Shown: one piece after another, positions 51,363 through 60,913 of the stretch
Numbering within the stretch: the stretch's first letter is position 1
Layout of the letters: the number at the start of each line of letters is the position of its first letter
Origin: Rhizobium sp. BK602
GTDB lineage: Bacteria; Pseudomonadota; Alphaproteobacteria; Rhizobiales; Rhizobiaceae
DNA: 64,000 bases
NCBI RefSeq assembly: GCF_014195095.1
Contig: NZ_JACIBC010000004.1
Location: 372,001-436,000, forward strand
Direction of reading: 5' to 3'
The notes under the pieces: model-generated
Seen by the model: only the letters and a program-made list of their open reading frames with translations
Told to the model about the DNA's origin: nothing
Databases searched by the model: none
Position numbers and translations under genes: made by a program

Positions 51363-51604
51363 GACATCACATCGGCACGGTCACGAACCGGCACAACCGG
51401 CCGAACCAAGACGTTTACGCAATCCATACAACGACCATTCATGGTGAAGTCCCCTCTTCACCACTAGCATCGATGTGTGACATCTGTTTGCGTGCGCCGG
51501 AATTCCGCTAATTTTTTGCGGTAAACGGGCCCAAAGACAACGGCCCGGCGCCGGGCACCGGGCCGCTCCTATCACCAACTGCGTCATCAGACGCAGCGCC
51601 CGGC
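51363..51604. other. Intergenic region with possible terminator of DUF2934 gene
   Basis: About 240 bp without a gene. Just past the DUF2934 stop on the minus strand lie a 7-bp perfect hairpin (CTGCGTC-TGAT-GACGCAG, 51581-51598) and a GC-rich hairpin with GGCCCGG arms (about 51540-51563) followed by a weak T-rich stretch, plausible transcript ends. Confidence 0.4.
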
Positions 51605-51877
51605 TCAGGCCTTGGCGCTGGCCACCTTCTTCGACACCCGCTTGGCCGCGACCTTTGGCGCCACATCGCCAGCCACTTTGGCGGCGGCAACCGGTGCCTT
51701 GCGCTTTGCCTTCGGCTTCACATCGACCTTGGGGCTCTTGCCATTGCTTTTTTCGAGCGCAACAAACTCGCTGCTTGCCAGCTCCCAGTGAACCGTATCG
51801 CGACCGGAAGGATAGCCTTCCGCTTCCCATATGGCGTAAGCCCGTTTCTGGACCCATTCATCCCGCGATTCCAACAT
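51605..51877 (-). CDS. DUF2934 domain protein with Lys/Ala-rich tail
   Basis: A 90-residue protein. The N-terminal 35 residues match DUF2934: WVQKRAYAIWEAEGYPSGRD followed by TVHWELASSE. The rest is a low-complexity basic tail rich in Lys, Ala, Pro and Val (KPKAKRKAP, KRVSKKVASAKA) that resembles histone-H1-like or nucleoid-associated tails. DNA binding is conceivable but unproven. Members are frequently found near stress genes in rhizobia. Confidence 0.8.
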   Translation of the reverse strand: MLESRDEWVQKRAYAIWEAEGYPSGRDTVHWELASSEFVALEKSNGKSPKVDVKPKAKRKAPVAAAKVAGDVAPKVAAKRVSKKVASAKA

Positions 51878-52203
51878 TGCCGATCTCCGTTCGCATCATT
51901 GATCATGGTTGATGAAAAATACCCGTTCTTGAAACGCGGGTTTTCACGCCTCCCCCGAGCAACCGGGACGCCAGCCCTGAAATTCCGAAAGTCCCGACCC
52001 TCGAACCACTACAGGCACTTCGCACGCCAAACATGACGTCCCGCAACGGACATCGGCGAAGCGGCCGAACCACCACTATGACGACAGCACGACCTTCGTT
52101 CAATTGAAAATATCCGATACACAACCTATCCACACCGCGGCGAACGATGCGAGCAGCGCGTGTGCTCGATTGCAGCTTTCGCCGGCAAAGTTATACTCCG
52201 CGC
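51878..52203. other. Gene-free interval upstream of PLD-type gene
   Basis: 326 bp between divergent genes with no credible coding frame. It should contain promoters for both. A small hairpin-like pair (ACCCG and CGGGT around 51920-51944) followed by TTTT is present but weak. No EcfG-type promoter was found here. Confidence 0.4.
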
Positions 52204-53667
52204 ATGTTCGACCTGCTGATTGCCCATTGGGGCCAAATCCTCGCCGTCCTGTCCATCGCCATGGGAACGGCGGCCGCCATTCATGCGGCCATGACGAAAG
52301 AGGAGGTTCGCGCCGCGATCGGCTGGGTCGGCGTCATCATCCTGTCGCCGATCGTCGGGGCGCTGCTCTATGCCGTCGCCGGCATCAACCGTATCCGCCG
52401 GGCATCGCTCAGCCTGCAGCGTGACGTGCTGTTCCAGAAGGACGCGACCGGCGCGCTCGCCAGTTTCGATGCCCAGGACGATATGGTCCGCCGCAACTTC
52501 GGGGCGCGCTTCCGCTCGATGAAGACGCTCGGCGACCGGGTGGCGCGCTATCCGATGAGCACCGGCAACACCATCGAGATGCTGGAAAGCGGCGACGCCG
52601 CCTATGCCGCCATCAAGGCCGCCATCGACGGCGCCGAGCGCAGCATCCTGCTGGAAACCTACATCTTCGACCGCGACCCCATCGGCTTGCGGATCGCCGA
52701 CAGCCTGATCGCCGCCGTCAAGCGCGATGTCGACGTGCGCGTGCTGGTCGATGCCGTCGGCGCCCGCTACTCGGTGCCCAGCATCATGGGCTATCTCCGC
52801 GATGGCGGCGTCGAGGTGGATGTCTTCAACGGCAATGTCATCATGGGCCTTCGCCTGCCCTATGCCAACCTGCGCACCCACCGCAAGATCGTGATCGTCG
52901 ACGGCCGCATCGCCTTTACCGGCGGCATGAACATCCGCCAGGGGTTCACCCGGGAATTCGCCGCCGATCAATGCGCGCGCGACACGCATTTCTGCGTCAC
53001 CGGTCCCGCCGTCGCCGATCTTTTCAACACCGCCGCCGAGGACTGGCGCTTTGCGACCGGCGAGATATTGGAGGGCGATCCCTGGCGGATCGCCACACCC
53101 GCAAACGAGCCGGGGGCGCCGGTCTTCATGCGCGTCATCGTCTCCGGGCCGGACCGCAGCCTCGAGACGAACCACAAGATGCTCATCGGCGCGCTGTCGA
53201 TCGCCCGCACCTCCATCCGCATCATGTCGCCCTATTTCCTGCCGGATCGCGAGCTGATCAGCGCGCTGGTGACAGCGGCAAGGCGCGGCGTCGAGGTGGA
53301 TATCGTCGTGCCGGCCGCCAACAATCTCGTGCTCGTCGACCGCGCCATGACGGCGCAGTTCGACCAGATGCTGAAGAATTATTGCCGCATCTGGCGGGCC
53401 GAGGGAGCCTTCGACCATTCGAAGCTGATGGCGATCGACGGCACCTGGGCCTATGTCGGCTCCTCCAATCTCGATCCGCGCTCGCTGCGGCTGAATTTCG
53501 AAGTGGATCTCGAGGTCATGGACCGTGGTTTCGCCCATACCATCGAGACCCGCATCGGACACGTCCTCGACACGGCCACCCCCGTCGATCTCGCCAAGCT
53601 CAGGGCCCGTCCCTTCATCATCCGGCTGATCGAAAAGATCCTCTGGCTCGGATCGCCCTATCTCTGA
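52204..53667 (+). CDS. Cardiolipin synthase-like phospholipase D family protein
   Basis: A 487-residue membrane-anchored PLD-superfamily protein. Two N-terminal membrane helices (about 5-30 and 38-60) precede two HKD motifs: THRKIVIVDGRIAFTGGMN near residue 225 and DHSKLMAIDGTWAYVGSSNLD near 405. This layout matches bacterial cardiolipin synthases (ClsA-type), which condense two phosphatidylglycerols. Both catalytic sites are intact. It is monocistronic in appearance, with an EEP-family gene about 100 bp downstream. Confidence 0.9.
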   Translation: MFDLLIAHWGQILAVLSIAMGTAAAIHAAMTKEEVRAAIGWVGVIILSPIVGALLYAVAGINRIRRASLSLQRDVLFQKDATGALASFDAQDDMVRRNFGARFRSMKTLGDRVARYPMSTGNTIEMLESGDAAYAAIKAAIDGAERSILLETYIFDRDPIGLRIADSLIAAVKRDVDVRVLVDAVGARYSVPSIMGYLRDGGVEVDVFNGNVIMGLRLPYANLRTHRKIVIVDGRIAFTGGMNIRQGFTREFAADQCARDTHFCVTGPAVADLFNTAAEDWRFATGEILEGDPWRIATPANEPGAPVFMRVIVSGPDRSLETNHKMLIGALSIARTSIRIMSPYFLPDRELISALVTAARRGVEVDIVVPAANNLVLVDRAMTAQFDQMLKNYCRIWRAEGAFDHSKLMAIDGTWAYVGSSNLDPRSLRLNFEVDLEVMDRGFAHTIETRIGHVLDTATPVDLAKLRARPFIIRLIEKILWLGSPYL

Positions 53668-53769
53668 GCCGAATGCCGCGACTTGTGATTTCCGGTGCGC
53701 GCCTTTTCACATGACAAGGCCGGTCATCGCTTCCTATACTCGCGACGACCTGGCTCGCCGGACCCGGCA

Positions 53770-54630
53770 ATGGAAACGGTCGACGGACATATGCGGAAGA
53801 AGAACGAAACACTCCGTGCAAGCATTTTCGAATCCCTGAAGAACCGCAGAAAGTCGCGGGCGGCGCAGACGCGCGAGCACACGCGTCCCGCAGGCACGCT
53901 GATCGCCTCCTATAATGTCCACAAATGCGTCGGCGCCGACCGCCGCTTCGACCCGGAACGGATCAGCCGGGTCATCCACGAGATCGATGCCGATGTCATC
54001 GGCCTGCAGGAGGCCGATACCCGCTTCGGCGAACGCACCGGCCTGCTCGACCTGCGGCGGCTGGAACTCGAAACCGGCCTCATCCCCGTGCCGGTGAGCG
54101 GCGTTGCCAAGGCGCATGGCTGGCACGGCAATGTCGTGCTGTTCAAGCAAGGAACGGTGCGCGACGTGCACCAGATCAGCCTGCCGGGGCTGGAGCCGCG
54201 CGGCGCGCTGCTGGCCGAGATCGAGCTTGCCCGCGGCGGCACGCTTCGCATCATCGCCGCCCATCTCGGTCTGCTGCATCGCTCACGCGCGCAGCAGGCG
54301 CGCCTGATCGTCGAGCTGATGCGCCGCGACAACGACACGCCGACCATCCTGCTCGGCGACCTCAACGAATGGCGGCTCGGCGACCGCTCCTCGCTCAACA
54401 CCTTCCAGGCCGCCTTCGGTCCCCTGCCCCCGGCGGTCCCCAGCTTTCCATCCACCCTGCCGCTTCTGGCGCTCGACCGCATCATGGCCAACCGCAGTGG
54501 TCTGATCTCGACCGTCGAGGTCCATGATTCCCCGCTGGCGCGCGTCGCCTCGGACCATCTGCCGATCAAGGCGGTGATCAGCCTGGAAACATTGAGGGCG
54601 GAAACGGAGGCGCGGGCCGAATCCGCGTGA
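53770..54630 (+). CDS. Endonuclease/exonuclease/phosphatase (EEP) family protein
   Basis: A 286-residue protein of the EEP (DNase I-like) fold. Landmarks are SYNVHKCVG (Asn), VIGLQEADTRFG (metal-binding Glu), LLGDLNEW (Asp/Asn) and SDHLPIKAVISL (catalytic Asp-His), all conserved. No signal peptide is seen. The basic N-terminus (about 40 residues, rich in Lys and Arg) precedes the domain; an ATG at 53791 is an alternative start. Substrates in this family range from nucleic acids to phospholipids. The position after a cardiolipin synthase-like gene fits a lipid or nucleic acid role but does not prove one. Confidence 0.85.
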   Translation: METVDGHMRKKNETLRASIFESLKNRRKSRAAQTREHTRPAGTLIASYNVHKCVGADRRFDPERISRVIHEIDADVIGLQEADTRFGERTGLLDLRRLELETGLIPVPVSGVAKAHGWHGNVVLFKQGTVRDVHQISLPGLEPRGALLAEIELARGGTLRIIAAHLGLLHRSRAQQARLIVELMRRDNDTPTILLGDLNEWRLGDRSSLNTFQAAFGPLPPAVPSFPSTLPLLALDRIMANRSGLISTVEVHDSPLARVASDHLPIKAVISLETLRAETEARAESA

Positions 54631-54707
54631 CATGGGAAGTACGTTGCGCGCAATGCGCATCCCATCCATGATGGCCTCGAATCTTCATTCGACAACGCGG
54701 ACTGCTG

Positions 54708-55454
54708 ATGCGCATCTTTCTCGTTCGACACGGCGAATCCCTCGGTAACATCAGCGATCAGGCCTATCGGCAGTTCGGCGATCACAACGTTCCCCTGACG
54801 CAGTGGGGCTACCGGCAGGCGCTTGAGGCCGGCCGCGTGATCGCCTCCTATCTGGAGGGATTGCCGGATGCCGACGCGCTGAAACTGAGCGTCTGGTATT
54901 CGCCCTATCTCAGAACGCGGCAGAGCAAGGAAGCCCTGCTCGAAGCGCTGCCGAGCGCGGCGGTCGCAGATATCCGCGAGGATTACCTGCTGCGGGAGCA
55001 GGATTTCGGCCTGTTCACCGAAATCTACGACCACGCCGAACAGAAGCGCAAGTTTCCGGAAGAGTTCGAAAAATGGGCGCGGCTGCGCAACAGCAACGGG
55101 AAATTCTATGCACGGCCGCCGGATGGCGAAAGCAGGGCGGATGTGTCGCAGCGGGTTCGACTTTTCCTGCAGACGGTCATGCATGACGCCAAGGGCGGCC
55201 GCAACACTGTCATCATCGTCGGCCACGGCGTCACCAACAGGGCCTTCGAGATGAACTTCCTGCACCATTCGGTCGACTGGTTCGAGCGCTCGGACAATCC
55301 GGGGAATGCCGATGTCACCCTGATCGAAGGCAGCGCCAGGGAAGGCTATGCGTCAACCCTGCTGCACAAGGCCGCCGACCGGTTGCCGGGGCAGGACGAA
55401 TTGCGCGATGCCTACGGGTCCGAGCTGGTGGTGGCGCCGAAGATCGGGCCATGA
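54708..55454 (+). CDS. Histidine phosphatase family protein
   Basis: A 248-residue member of the phosphoglycerate mutase/histidine phosphatase superfamily. The phosphohistidine motif is FLVRHGESLGN at residues 4-14, the second catalytic segment is SPYLRTRQS and the distal His lies in IIVGHGVTNRAF. All catalytic residues are present. The protein could act on a small phosphate ester or on phosphoprotein. Its stop overlaps the next gene by 4 bp (ATGA), which suggests co-translation with an unknown protein. Confidence 0.9.
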   Translation: MRIFLVRHGESLGNISDQAYRQFGDHNVPLTQWGYRQALEAGRVIASYLEGLPDADALKLSVWYSPYLRTRQSKEALLEALPSAAVADIREDYLLREQDFGLFTEIYDHAEQKRKFPEEFEKWARLRNSNGKFYARPPDGESRADVSQRVRLFLQTVMHDAKGGRNTVIIVGHGVTNRAFEMNFLHHSVDWFERSDNPGNADVTLIEGSAREGYASTLLHKAADRLPGQDELRDAYGSELVVAPKIGP

Positions 55455-56047
55455 ACAAAGCGTCAAGGCAAATGCCCGACAAAGTTACTCATACCTATGA
55501 TCCGCATGGCCCCTTTCTGGCGAACATTTGTGATCTGAGCCATGAAGAAGCCGAGAAGGTGCTTCAGCGTATACGGGATACAGGTCACCGAGCAATTAAG
55601 ACCAACTATCTGCGCAGGCGCCATGAAACAGAAAATTGGCTGATCAGGGAGCGCCATCGTCTGTTAGGCCACACGCAGCGGATGAGGCCAATCTATTTTT
55701 TCCTTGGAAACTTTGCAGACGGTAAAGATCACTCGCGGCCCAATTCCCTCGTCATGCCGCTGACAGCCTTTCCCAAGGGCACTATCACTTTCACCTTCCC
55801 GGACAGTATGGCGAGCCTACCTATCGCAACGCATAAGAAGTATGAGTTTGAGCGACAACCTTACCATGGACAGGTGTTCTCCTTGGAGGAAATCCGACAC
55901 GTCATCGCCAAGTTCGGGATGCCGAACGAAAGTTGGGCGGTTGATCCTCGCCGGCGCTTTGATCGCTTCGTAGAAGTCCAAGTTTGGGATGACAGGCCTA
56001 TTGTCGAATACTTACGCGGATTGGAAGCTATTGCCCACAATGGATGA
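55451..56047 (+). CDS. Hypothetical protein, AT-richer than neighbours
   Basis: A 198-residue protein with no family that I recognise. The sequence is hydrophilic and mixed, with many Arg, His and aromatic residues (RRRHETENWLIRERHRLLG, MRPIYFFLGNFADGKDHSRP); no signal peptide, membrane segment or catalytic motif is evident. Codon third positions are clearly more AT-rich than in the flanking genes. The ATG overlaps the histidine phosphatase stop as ATGA, so it is likely expressed with it. The composition suggests acquisition by transfer. Confidence 0.75.
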   Translation: MNKASRQMPDKVTHTYDPHGPFLANICDLSHEEAEKVLQRIRDTGHRAIKTNYLRRRHETENWLIRERHRLLGHTQRMRPIYFFLGNFADGKDHSRPNSLVMPLTAFPKGTITFTFPDSMASLPIATHKKYEFERQPYHGQVFSLEEIRHVIAKFGMPNESWAVDPRRRFDRFVEVQVWDDRPIVEYLRGLEAIAHNG

Positions 56048-56179
56048 CCTGGAGCAGTGACGCTTAGCCGCGGTATCTCGCATTCCCAGATTTTCAGGCG
56101 CGAGCGATGCGGATAGTTGATGACGAGCGAAAATCCATCTTATAGGTTCCGCTTCGATGAGACCCATAGGGAGGAAACC

Positions 56180-56977
56180 ATGCTCAAGACTCTGTTGCTG
56201 ACCGGCGCGGCCGGCGGCGTCGGCCAGGCGCTGAGACCGCTGCTTTCGCAGGTCGCGGAAAGGGTCGTGCTCTCCGACATCGCCCCGGTCGACAACCTGC
56301 GCCCGAGCGAACGGTTCGTCGGCTGCGACCTTGCCGACCGTGATGGGGTCGCCGAGCTGGTCAAGGGCGTCGATGGCATCATCCATCTCGGCGGCATCTC
56401 AACCGAGAAACCTTTCGACCTGATCCTGCAGGGCAATATCGTCGGCCTCTACAATCTCTATGAAGCGGCCCGCCGTGCCGGCCAGCCGCGCATCATCTTT
56501 GCCAGCTCCAACCACACGATCGGCTATTACCGCCGCGACGAGCGCATCGACAGCAGCGTGCCGACGCGGCCGGACTCGTTCTACGGCGTCTCCAAGGTTT
56601 TCGGCGAGGCCGTGGCCAGCCTCTATTTCGACAAGTTCGGACAGGAGACCCTGTCTGTGCGCATCGGCTCCTGCTTTCCCGAGCCGCGCAACACGCGCAT
56701 GCTGGCGACCTGGCTCAGCGTCCGCGATTTCCTCTCCCTTTGCGCGCGCGCCTTCGAGGCGCCGCGGCTTGGCCATACCGTCGTCTACGGCGCCTCCAAC
56801 AATGACGAGCAATGGTGGGACAACCGCAATGCCGCATTCCTCGGCTGGAAACCGCAGGACAGCTCCGCCGCCTGGCGCGAGCAGATCCTGTCGAGTGCCG
56901 AACCGGACGATCCGAACGACCCGGCCGTCATCTTCCAAGGCGGCGGCTTCGCCGCGTCCGGGCATCCGGAGGACTGA
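56180..56977 (+). CDS. udh: Uronate dehydrogenase
   Basis: A 265-residue SDR-fold enzyme that oxidises D-galacturonate or D-glucuronate to the aldaro-lactone with NAD+. It matches the Agrobacterium tumefaciens enzyme in length and in key segments: LLLTGAAGGVGQAL, HLGGISTEKPFD, SSNHTIGYY, FYGVSKVFGE (catalytic Tyr135, Lys139) and VRIGSCFPEP. GGAGGAAACC precedes the ATG. It likely participates in pectin-sugar catabolism. No transporter or downstream dehydratase gene is adjacent. Confidence 0.93.
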   Translation: MLKTLLLTGAAGGVGQALRPLLSQVAERVVLSDIAPVDNLRPSERFVGCDLADRDGVAELVKGVDGIIHLGGISTEKPFDLILQGNIVGLYNLYEAARRAGQPRIIFASSNHTIGYYRRDERIDSSVPTRPDSFYGVSKVFGEAVASLYFDKFGQETLSVRIGSCFPEPRNTRMLATWLSVRDFLSLCARAFEAPRLGHTVVYGASNNDEQWWDNRNAAFLGWKPQDSSAAWREQILSSAEPDDPNDPAVIFQGGGFAASGHPED

Positions 56978-57012
56978 AGCCGACGCATCACGGAAGCGCC
57001 GTCAGTTCCCTC

Positions 57013-58269
57013 TCATGCAGGACCGGATGGCGCATCTTCGAGCGCGAGACGGCGAACGACGTCGAGGAGAATATCGGCTCCGGCGACCAGCTCCCTGTCG
57101 GTGGTAAACTCCCTGGGATTGTGACTGATACCGCCGCTGCTCGGAACGAAGATCATGGCGGCCGGCGCGATGCGGGCGATCATCTGCGCGTCATGTCCCG
57201 CGCCTGAGGTCATCCGCCGGCAGGCAAGGCCGCGCTCCCGCGCCGCCTGCTCCACCAGTTCCACGATCGCGCGGTCGAACGTCACCGGTTCGAACCGGGC
57301 CAGCCGCTCGACGGACACGCCGACCTGCTCTTCGGCGCTCACGGCTTCCAGAAATGCGGCAAGCGCCGCTTCCTCTTCCCGCAGCCGGTCCTCGTGCGGA
57401 TCGCGCAGATCGACGGTAAAGCTGGCGCGCGAGGGAATGACATTGATGGCATTGGGCTCGAAGGCGATGCAGCCGACGGTGGCGACCGTCGGTGTGTTCG
57501 AGGCCTTCGCCCGATCACGCAGGAAGATGATGACGCGCGCGGCGGCATGGCCGGCATCGCGGCGCATCGAGATCGGCGTCGTGCCGGCATGATTGGCATC
57601 GCCGACAATGGTCACCCTCTGCCAGGAAATGCCTTGCAGGTTCTCGACGGCACCGACCGGAATGCCCTCGCGTTCCAGAACCGGACCCTGCTCGACATGC
57701 AGCTCGATATAGGCATGCGGCGTCATGAAGCCCGGCGCATCTGTACCCGCATAACCGATACGCTCCAGCTCCTCGCCGAGGACCGTGCCGTCGATACCGA
57801 TAGTGGCGAGCGCCAGATCCACGTCAAAACCGCCGGCATAGACGAGCGACCCCATCATGTCGGGCGCATAGCGGACACCCTCCTCGTTGGTGAAGGCCGC
57901 CACGACGAGGGGGCGCGATGGGAGGAGGCCCTCTTCCTTCAGCGTCTGGATCACCTCGAGCCCGGACAGCACACCATAACACCCGTCATAGATGCCGGCA
58001 TCGATCACGGTATCGATGTGCGAGCCAAGCATCAGCGGTGGCCTGCCGTCCGTCCCGTCAGGACTCCAGATGCCGAATATGTTGCCGATGCGATCGACGG
58101 CGGTCCGAAGCCCCGCTTCCTCGAGCCAGGTGACGAGACAGTCGCGGCCGAGCTTTTCCGTATCGGAGGCGGCAAGGCGTATCAGCCTGCCCTCCCCATC
58201 GCGGCCAATCGCTCCCAGGGTTCGGATGCGACCGAGGAGACGCCCGGCATCGATCGAGGAATTGCTCAT
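57013..58269 (-). CDS. N-carbamoyl-L-amino acid hydrolase / allantoate amidohydrolase family (M20)
   Basis: A 418-residue Zn-dependent amidohydrolase of the HyuC/AllC subgroup. The metal and catalytic landmarks are complete: GSHIDTV, DAGIYDGCYGVL, FTNEEGVRYAP, LHVEQGPVLE, GDANHAGTTPISMRRDA and GAGHDAQ, with GGISHNPREF near the C-terminus. It hydrolyses N-carbamoyl amino acids, allantoate or a related ureide; distinguishing these needs structural comparison. It converges on udh. The ATG at 58269 starts at the usual family position. Confidence 0.9.
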   Translation of the reverse strand: MSNSSIDAGRLLGRIRTLGAIGRDGEGRLIRLAASDTEKLGRDCLVTWLEEAGLRTAVDRIGNIFGIWSPDGTDGRPPLMLGSHIDTVIDAGIYDGCYGVLSGLEVIQTLKEEGLLPSRPLVVAAFTNEEGVRYAPDMMGSLVYAGGFDVDLALATIGIDGTVLGEELERIGYAGTDAPGFMTPHAYIELHVEQGPVLEREGIPVGAVENLQGISWQRVTIVGDANHAGTTPISMRRDAGHAAARVIIFLRDRAKASNTPTVATVGCIAFEPNAINVIPSRASFTVDLRDPHEDRLREEEAALAAFLEAVSAEEQVGVSVERLARFEPVTFDRAIVELVEQAARERGLACRRMTSGAGHDAQMIARIAPAAMIFVPSSGGISHNPREFTTDRELVAGADILLDVVRRLALEDAPSGPA

Positions 58270-58497
58270 GTTTCGGCTCCGTTTTGCTCTTTGCGGAGGT
58301 GGCGTCCGACATCCTTTGCCCCACGGCATCGCGCGGTTTCGACGGTCCTCATCGATGTCGATGCGGAGGACGACCACTCCTTCTTTTGCCGCTGGAAGAT
58401 AGTGCAACGCCGCCGAAATGAGCGCTGATATTCAGCCGCCATTTTGCAAGTTTGTTTCGTTGAAATATGGAAAGGACTGGCGAGTCCTGTCGCATCC

Positions 58498-58926
58498 CTA
58501 GAAAGGTTTTACGACCGCCAGCAAGGCAATCAGAACGAAACAGGCGAAAATGATCGGTGCGGACTGTCGCAACATGCCTGGCAATTCGCCGCCCGGCTCT
58601 TGCGCCAGTCGTCTAAGCATGCCCGCTTCCATGCCATGCAGGGCGCTCAGCACCAGAACGGGCACGAGCTTGATCCATAACCATGGCGCCCAGTACCATT
58701 GCCCGATGATCGCCATTGAAATGCCCGCCGCCCAGACGAGGCCGAGCGCCGGCACCGTGACCATGCGGTCCCAATGCTGAATGCGGGCGACGAACCGCGC
58801 TTCCCCTTCGCTCAACGCGTCACGCCTGCCGGCAACGAGCGTCAGCGCGAAGGCAAGCACCAGCATGCCGCCGATCAGGGCGATCACCGCCATGACATGA
58901 ATGGCTTTCAGATAGATATAGGTCAT
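58498..58926 (-). CDS. Small four-helix membrane protein (CopD/HemJ-like)
   Basis: A 142-residue protein with four hydrophobic segments. The N-terminal MTYIYLKAIHVMAVIALIGG has the conserved helix-1 His, and HWDRMVTVPALGLVWAAG and WLWIKLVPVLVLSALHGMEAG follow. The pattern resembles CopD and HemJ-type membrane proteins that bind haem or copper with His residues. The function is uncertain. It is 56 bp from the convergent-free end of the cysA-like gene and may be downstream of it in the same direction. Confidence 0.7.
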   Translation of the reverse strand: MTYIYLKAIHVMAVIALIGGMLVLAFALTLVAGRRDALSEGEARFVARIQHWDRMVTVPALGLVWAAGISMAIIGQWYWAPWLWIKLVPVLVLSALHGMEAGMLRRLAQEPGGELPGMLRQSAPIIFACFVLIALLAVVKPF

Positions 58927-58982
58927 GCCCCTCTCCCGAATGGCGCGCTCATCATTGGCAAACCATCCGGAAAAGCAAGGTC

Positions 58983-60029
58983 TCAATCGCCGTTGCGGAA
59001 GAGCTTCCAGCGGGTCGGGCGGAAAGCGATGCGGTTGCGGTCGAGCGCGCCGGCCTTGTCCGGCGGCAGCTCGATTTCGATGGTCTCGTGCCCCTCGCCG
59101 ATATTGATTTCGATATGGCGGGTGCCGGCCACGCGGCGGCTGGAGGTCAAGAGGCCGGCGATACAACCGCCGTCGCCGTCATGCAGTTCGATATCGTGCG
59201 GACGGAAATAGAGATAGGCCTCGCCTTCCGGTTCCTGCGGCGTGCTCAGGCCGAGCGGCCGGTCCTCGAACCAGATCTCGCCGTTCAGAACGCGCACCTT
59301 GACGCGGTTCGACTGGCCGATGAACCCGTAGACGAAGGGCGAATTCGGCGTGTCGTAGATCTCGTCGGGCGTGCCCACCTGCTCGATCGCACCCTTGTTG
59401 AGCACGACGACGCGGTCGGCCAGTTCCAGCGCCTCTTCCTGGTCGTGCGTGACGAAAACGGTGGTATGGCCGGTGCGGTCGTGAATCTCGCGCAGCCACT
59501 TGCGCAGATCCTTGCGCACCTGCGCATCGAGCGCACCGAAGGGCTCGTCGAGAAGCAGCACGTTCGGCTCGACCGCCATGGCGCGAGCGAGCGCCACGCG
59601 CTGCCGCTGGCCGCCGGATAGCTGCGCGGGATAGCGCTTTTCAAGGCCGTTGAGCTGCACCAGTTCCAGCAATTCCAGCGCACGGCGATGGATCTCGGCG
59701 CGCGGCGGGCGACGCGAGGCCGAGCGGACCTTCAGGCCGAAGGCGATATTGTCCAGCACCGTCATATGGCGAAACAGCGCATAATGCTGAAACACGAAGC
59801 CGATATTGCGCTGCTGCACCGTCTTCTTCGACGCATCCTCGTCGCCGAAGAAAATCTTACCCTCGGTTGGCGATTCAAGCCCGGCGATGAGGCGCAGCAA
59901 CGTCGTCTTGCCCGAACCGGAAGGGCCGAGAAGCGCGATCAGTTCGCTGGAACGGATATCCAGGGAGACGTCATGCAACGCGGGAAAGCGACCGAATTCC
60001 TTGCGCAGGTTTTGAACGCGAACTTCCAT
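58983..60029 (-). CDS. cysA: Sulfate/thiosulfate ABC transporter ATP-binding protein
   Basis: A 348-residue CysA-type ATPase. Walker A is GPSGSGKTT, the signature [16 protein letters not shown] and Walker [12 protein letters not shown], followed by H-loop FVTHDQEEA. The C-terminal roughly 110 residues form the TOBE-like domain with [15 protein letters not shown]. The ATG at 60029 is preferred because AAGGA is correctly spaced; a TTG six bases upstream lies too close to it. It is the last gene of the sbp-cysT-cysW-cysA operon. Confidence 0.94.
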   Translation of the reverse strand: MEVRVQNLRKEFGRFPALHDVSLDIRSSELIALLGPSGSGKTTLLRLIAGLESPTEGKIFFGDEDASKKTVQQRNIGFVFQHYALFRHMTVLDNIAFGLKVRSASRRPPRAEIHRRALELLELVQLNGLEKRYPAQLSGGQRQRVALARAMAVEPNVLLLDEPFGALDAQVRKDLRKWLREIHDRTGHTTVFVTHDQEEALELADRVVVLNKGAIEQVGTPDEIYDTPNSPFVYGFIGQSNRVKVRVLNGEIWFEDRPLGLSTPQEPEGEAYLYFRPHDIELHDGDGGCIAGLLTSSRRVAGTRHIEINIGEGHETIEIELPPDKAGALDRNRIAFRPTRWKLFRNGD

Positions 60030-60040
60030 TAACAATTCCT

Positions 60041-60913
60041 TCAGTGACGCCGGCTGGCTGCGATCTCTTCGCTATAGCGCATTTCCAGCAGCGTCTTCAG
60101 TATAAGTGTGACAAGGGCGAGCAGGGCGAGAAGCGTGGCAACCGCGAAGGCCCCCGAGAAATTATATTCATTATAGAGAATTTCGACCTGCAGCGGCATG
60201 GTGTTGGTCTCGCCGCGAATATGACCGGAGACGACCGACACGGCGCCGAACTCGCCCATGGCGCGGGCATTGCAGAGCAGCACGCCGTAAAGCAGGCCCC
60301 ATTTGATGTTCGGCAGCGTCACATACCAGAAGGTCTGCCAGCCATTGGCGCCGAGGGAGAGCGCCGCCTCTTCGTCCGCGGTTCCCTGCTCCTGCATCAG
60401 CGGGACGAGCTCGCGCGCCACGAAGGGGAAGGTGACGAACATCGTCGCCAGAACCAGGCCGGGCACCGCGAAGAGAACCTGAACGCCGTGGCTCTGCAGC
60501 CAGGGGCCAAGGACGCTGTTCGAACTGAACAGCAGCACGAAGACCAGACCCGAGATGACCGGCGACACGGAGAACGGCAGGTCGATAAGCGTCGTCAGGA
60601 ACGCCTTGCCCTTGAACTCGAACTTGGCGATCGCCCAGGCGGCTGCGACACCGCAGACGAGATTGAGCGGCACGCTGATGCCGGCGACGATCAGCGTCAG
60701 CCGGATCGCGGCGAAGGTTTCCGCGTCCAGCAGCGAGCTGAAGAAAGCTTCGATCCCCTTGCGGAAGGCCTCGACAAAGACGGCAGCGAGCGGAAGCAGC
60801 ACCATCAAGGTCAGAAAGACGAGCGAGATCGCCACGAAAACCCACCGCGCGAGCCTGCTCTCGGTGATGACGGAATGAACGGCGTCCGAGGAAGAGACGG
60901 CATCATGCGCCAT
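60041..60913 (-). CDS. cysW: Sulfate/thiosulfate ABC transporter permease CysW
   Basis: A 290-residue permease with six membrane segments. Landmarks are [29 protein letters not shown], the coupling EAA loop [47 protein letters not shown] and a C-terminal helix. It overlaps the cysT stop by 11 bp. With CysT it forms the channel for sulfate entry in the operon following the binding protein. Confidence 0.94.
   Translation of the reverse strand: MAHDAVSSSDAVHSVITESRLARWVFVAISLVFLTLMVLLPLAAVFVEAFRKGIEAFFSSLLDAETFAAIRLTLIVAGISVPLNLVCGVAAAWAIAKFEFKGKAFLTTLIDLPFSVSPVISGLVFVLLFSSNSVLGPWLQSHGVQVLFAVPGLVLATMFVTFPFVARELVPLMQEQGTADEEAALSLGANGWQTFWYVTLPNIKWGLLYGVLLCNARAMGEFGAVSVVSGHIRGETNTMPLQVEILYNEYNFSGAFAVATLLALLALVTLILKTLLEMRYSEEIAASRRH

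Noticed and set aside
51918-51944. A hairpin-like ACCCG/CGGGT pair followed by TTTT.
   Set aside because: The stem is only about five pairs with a long loop and does not follow a gene end in a convincing way, so it was not called a terminator.
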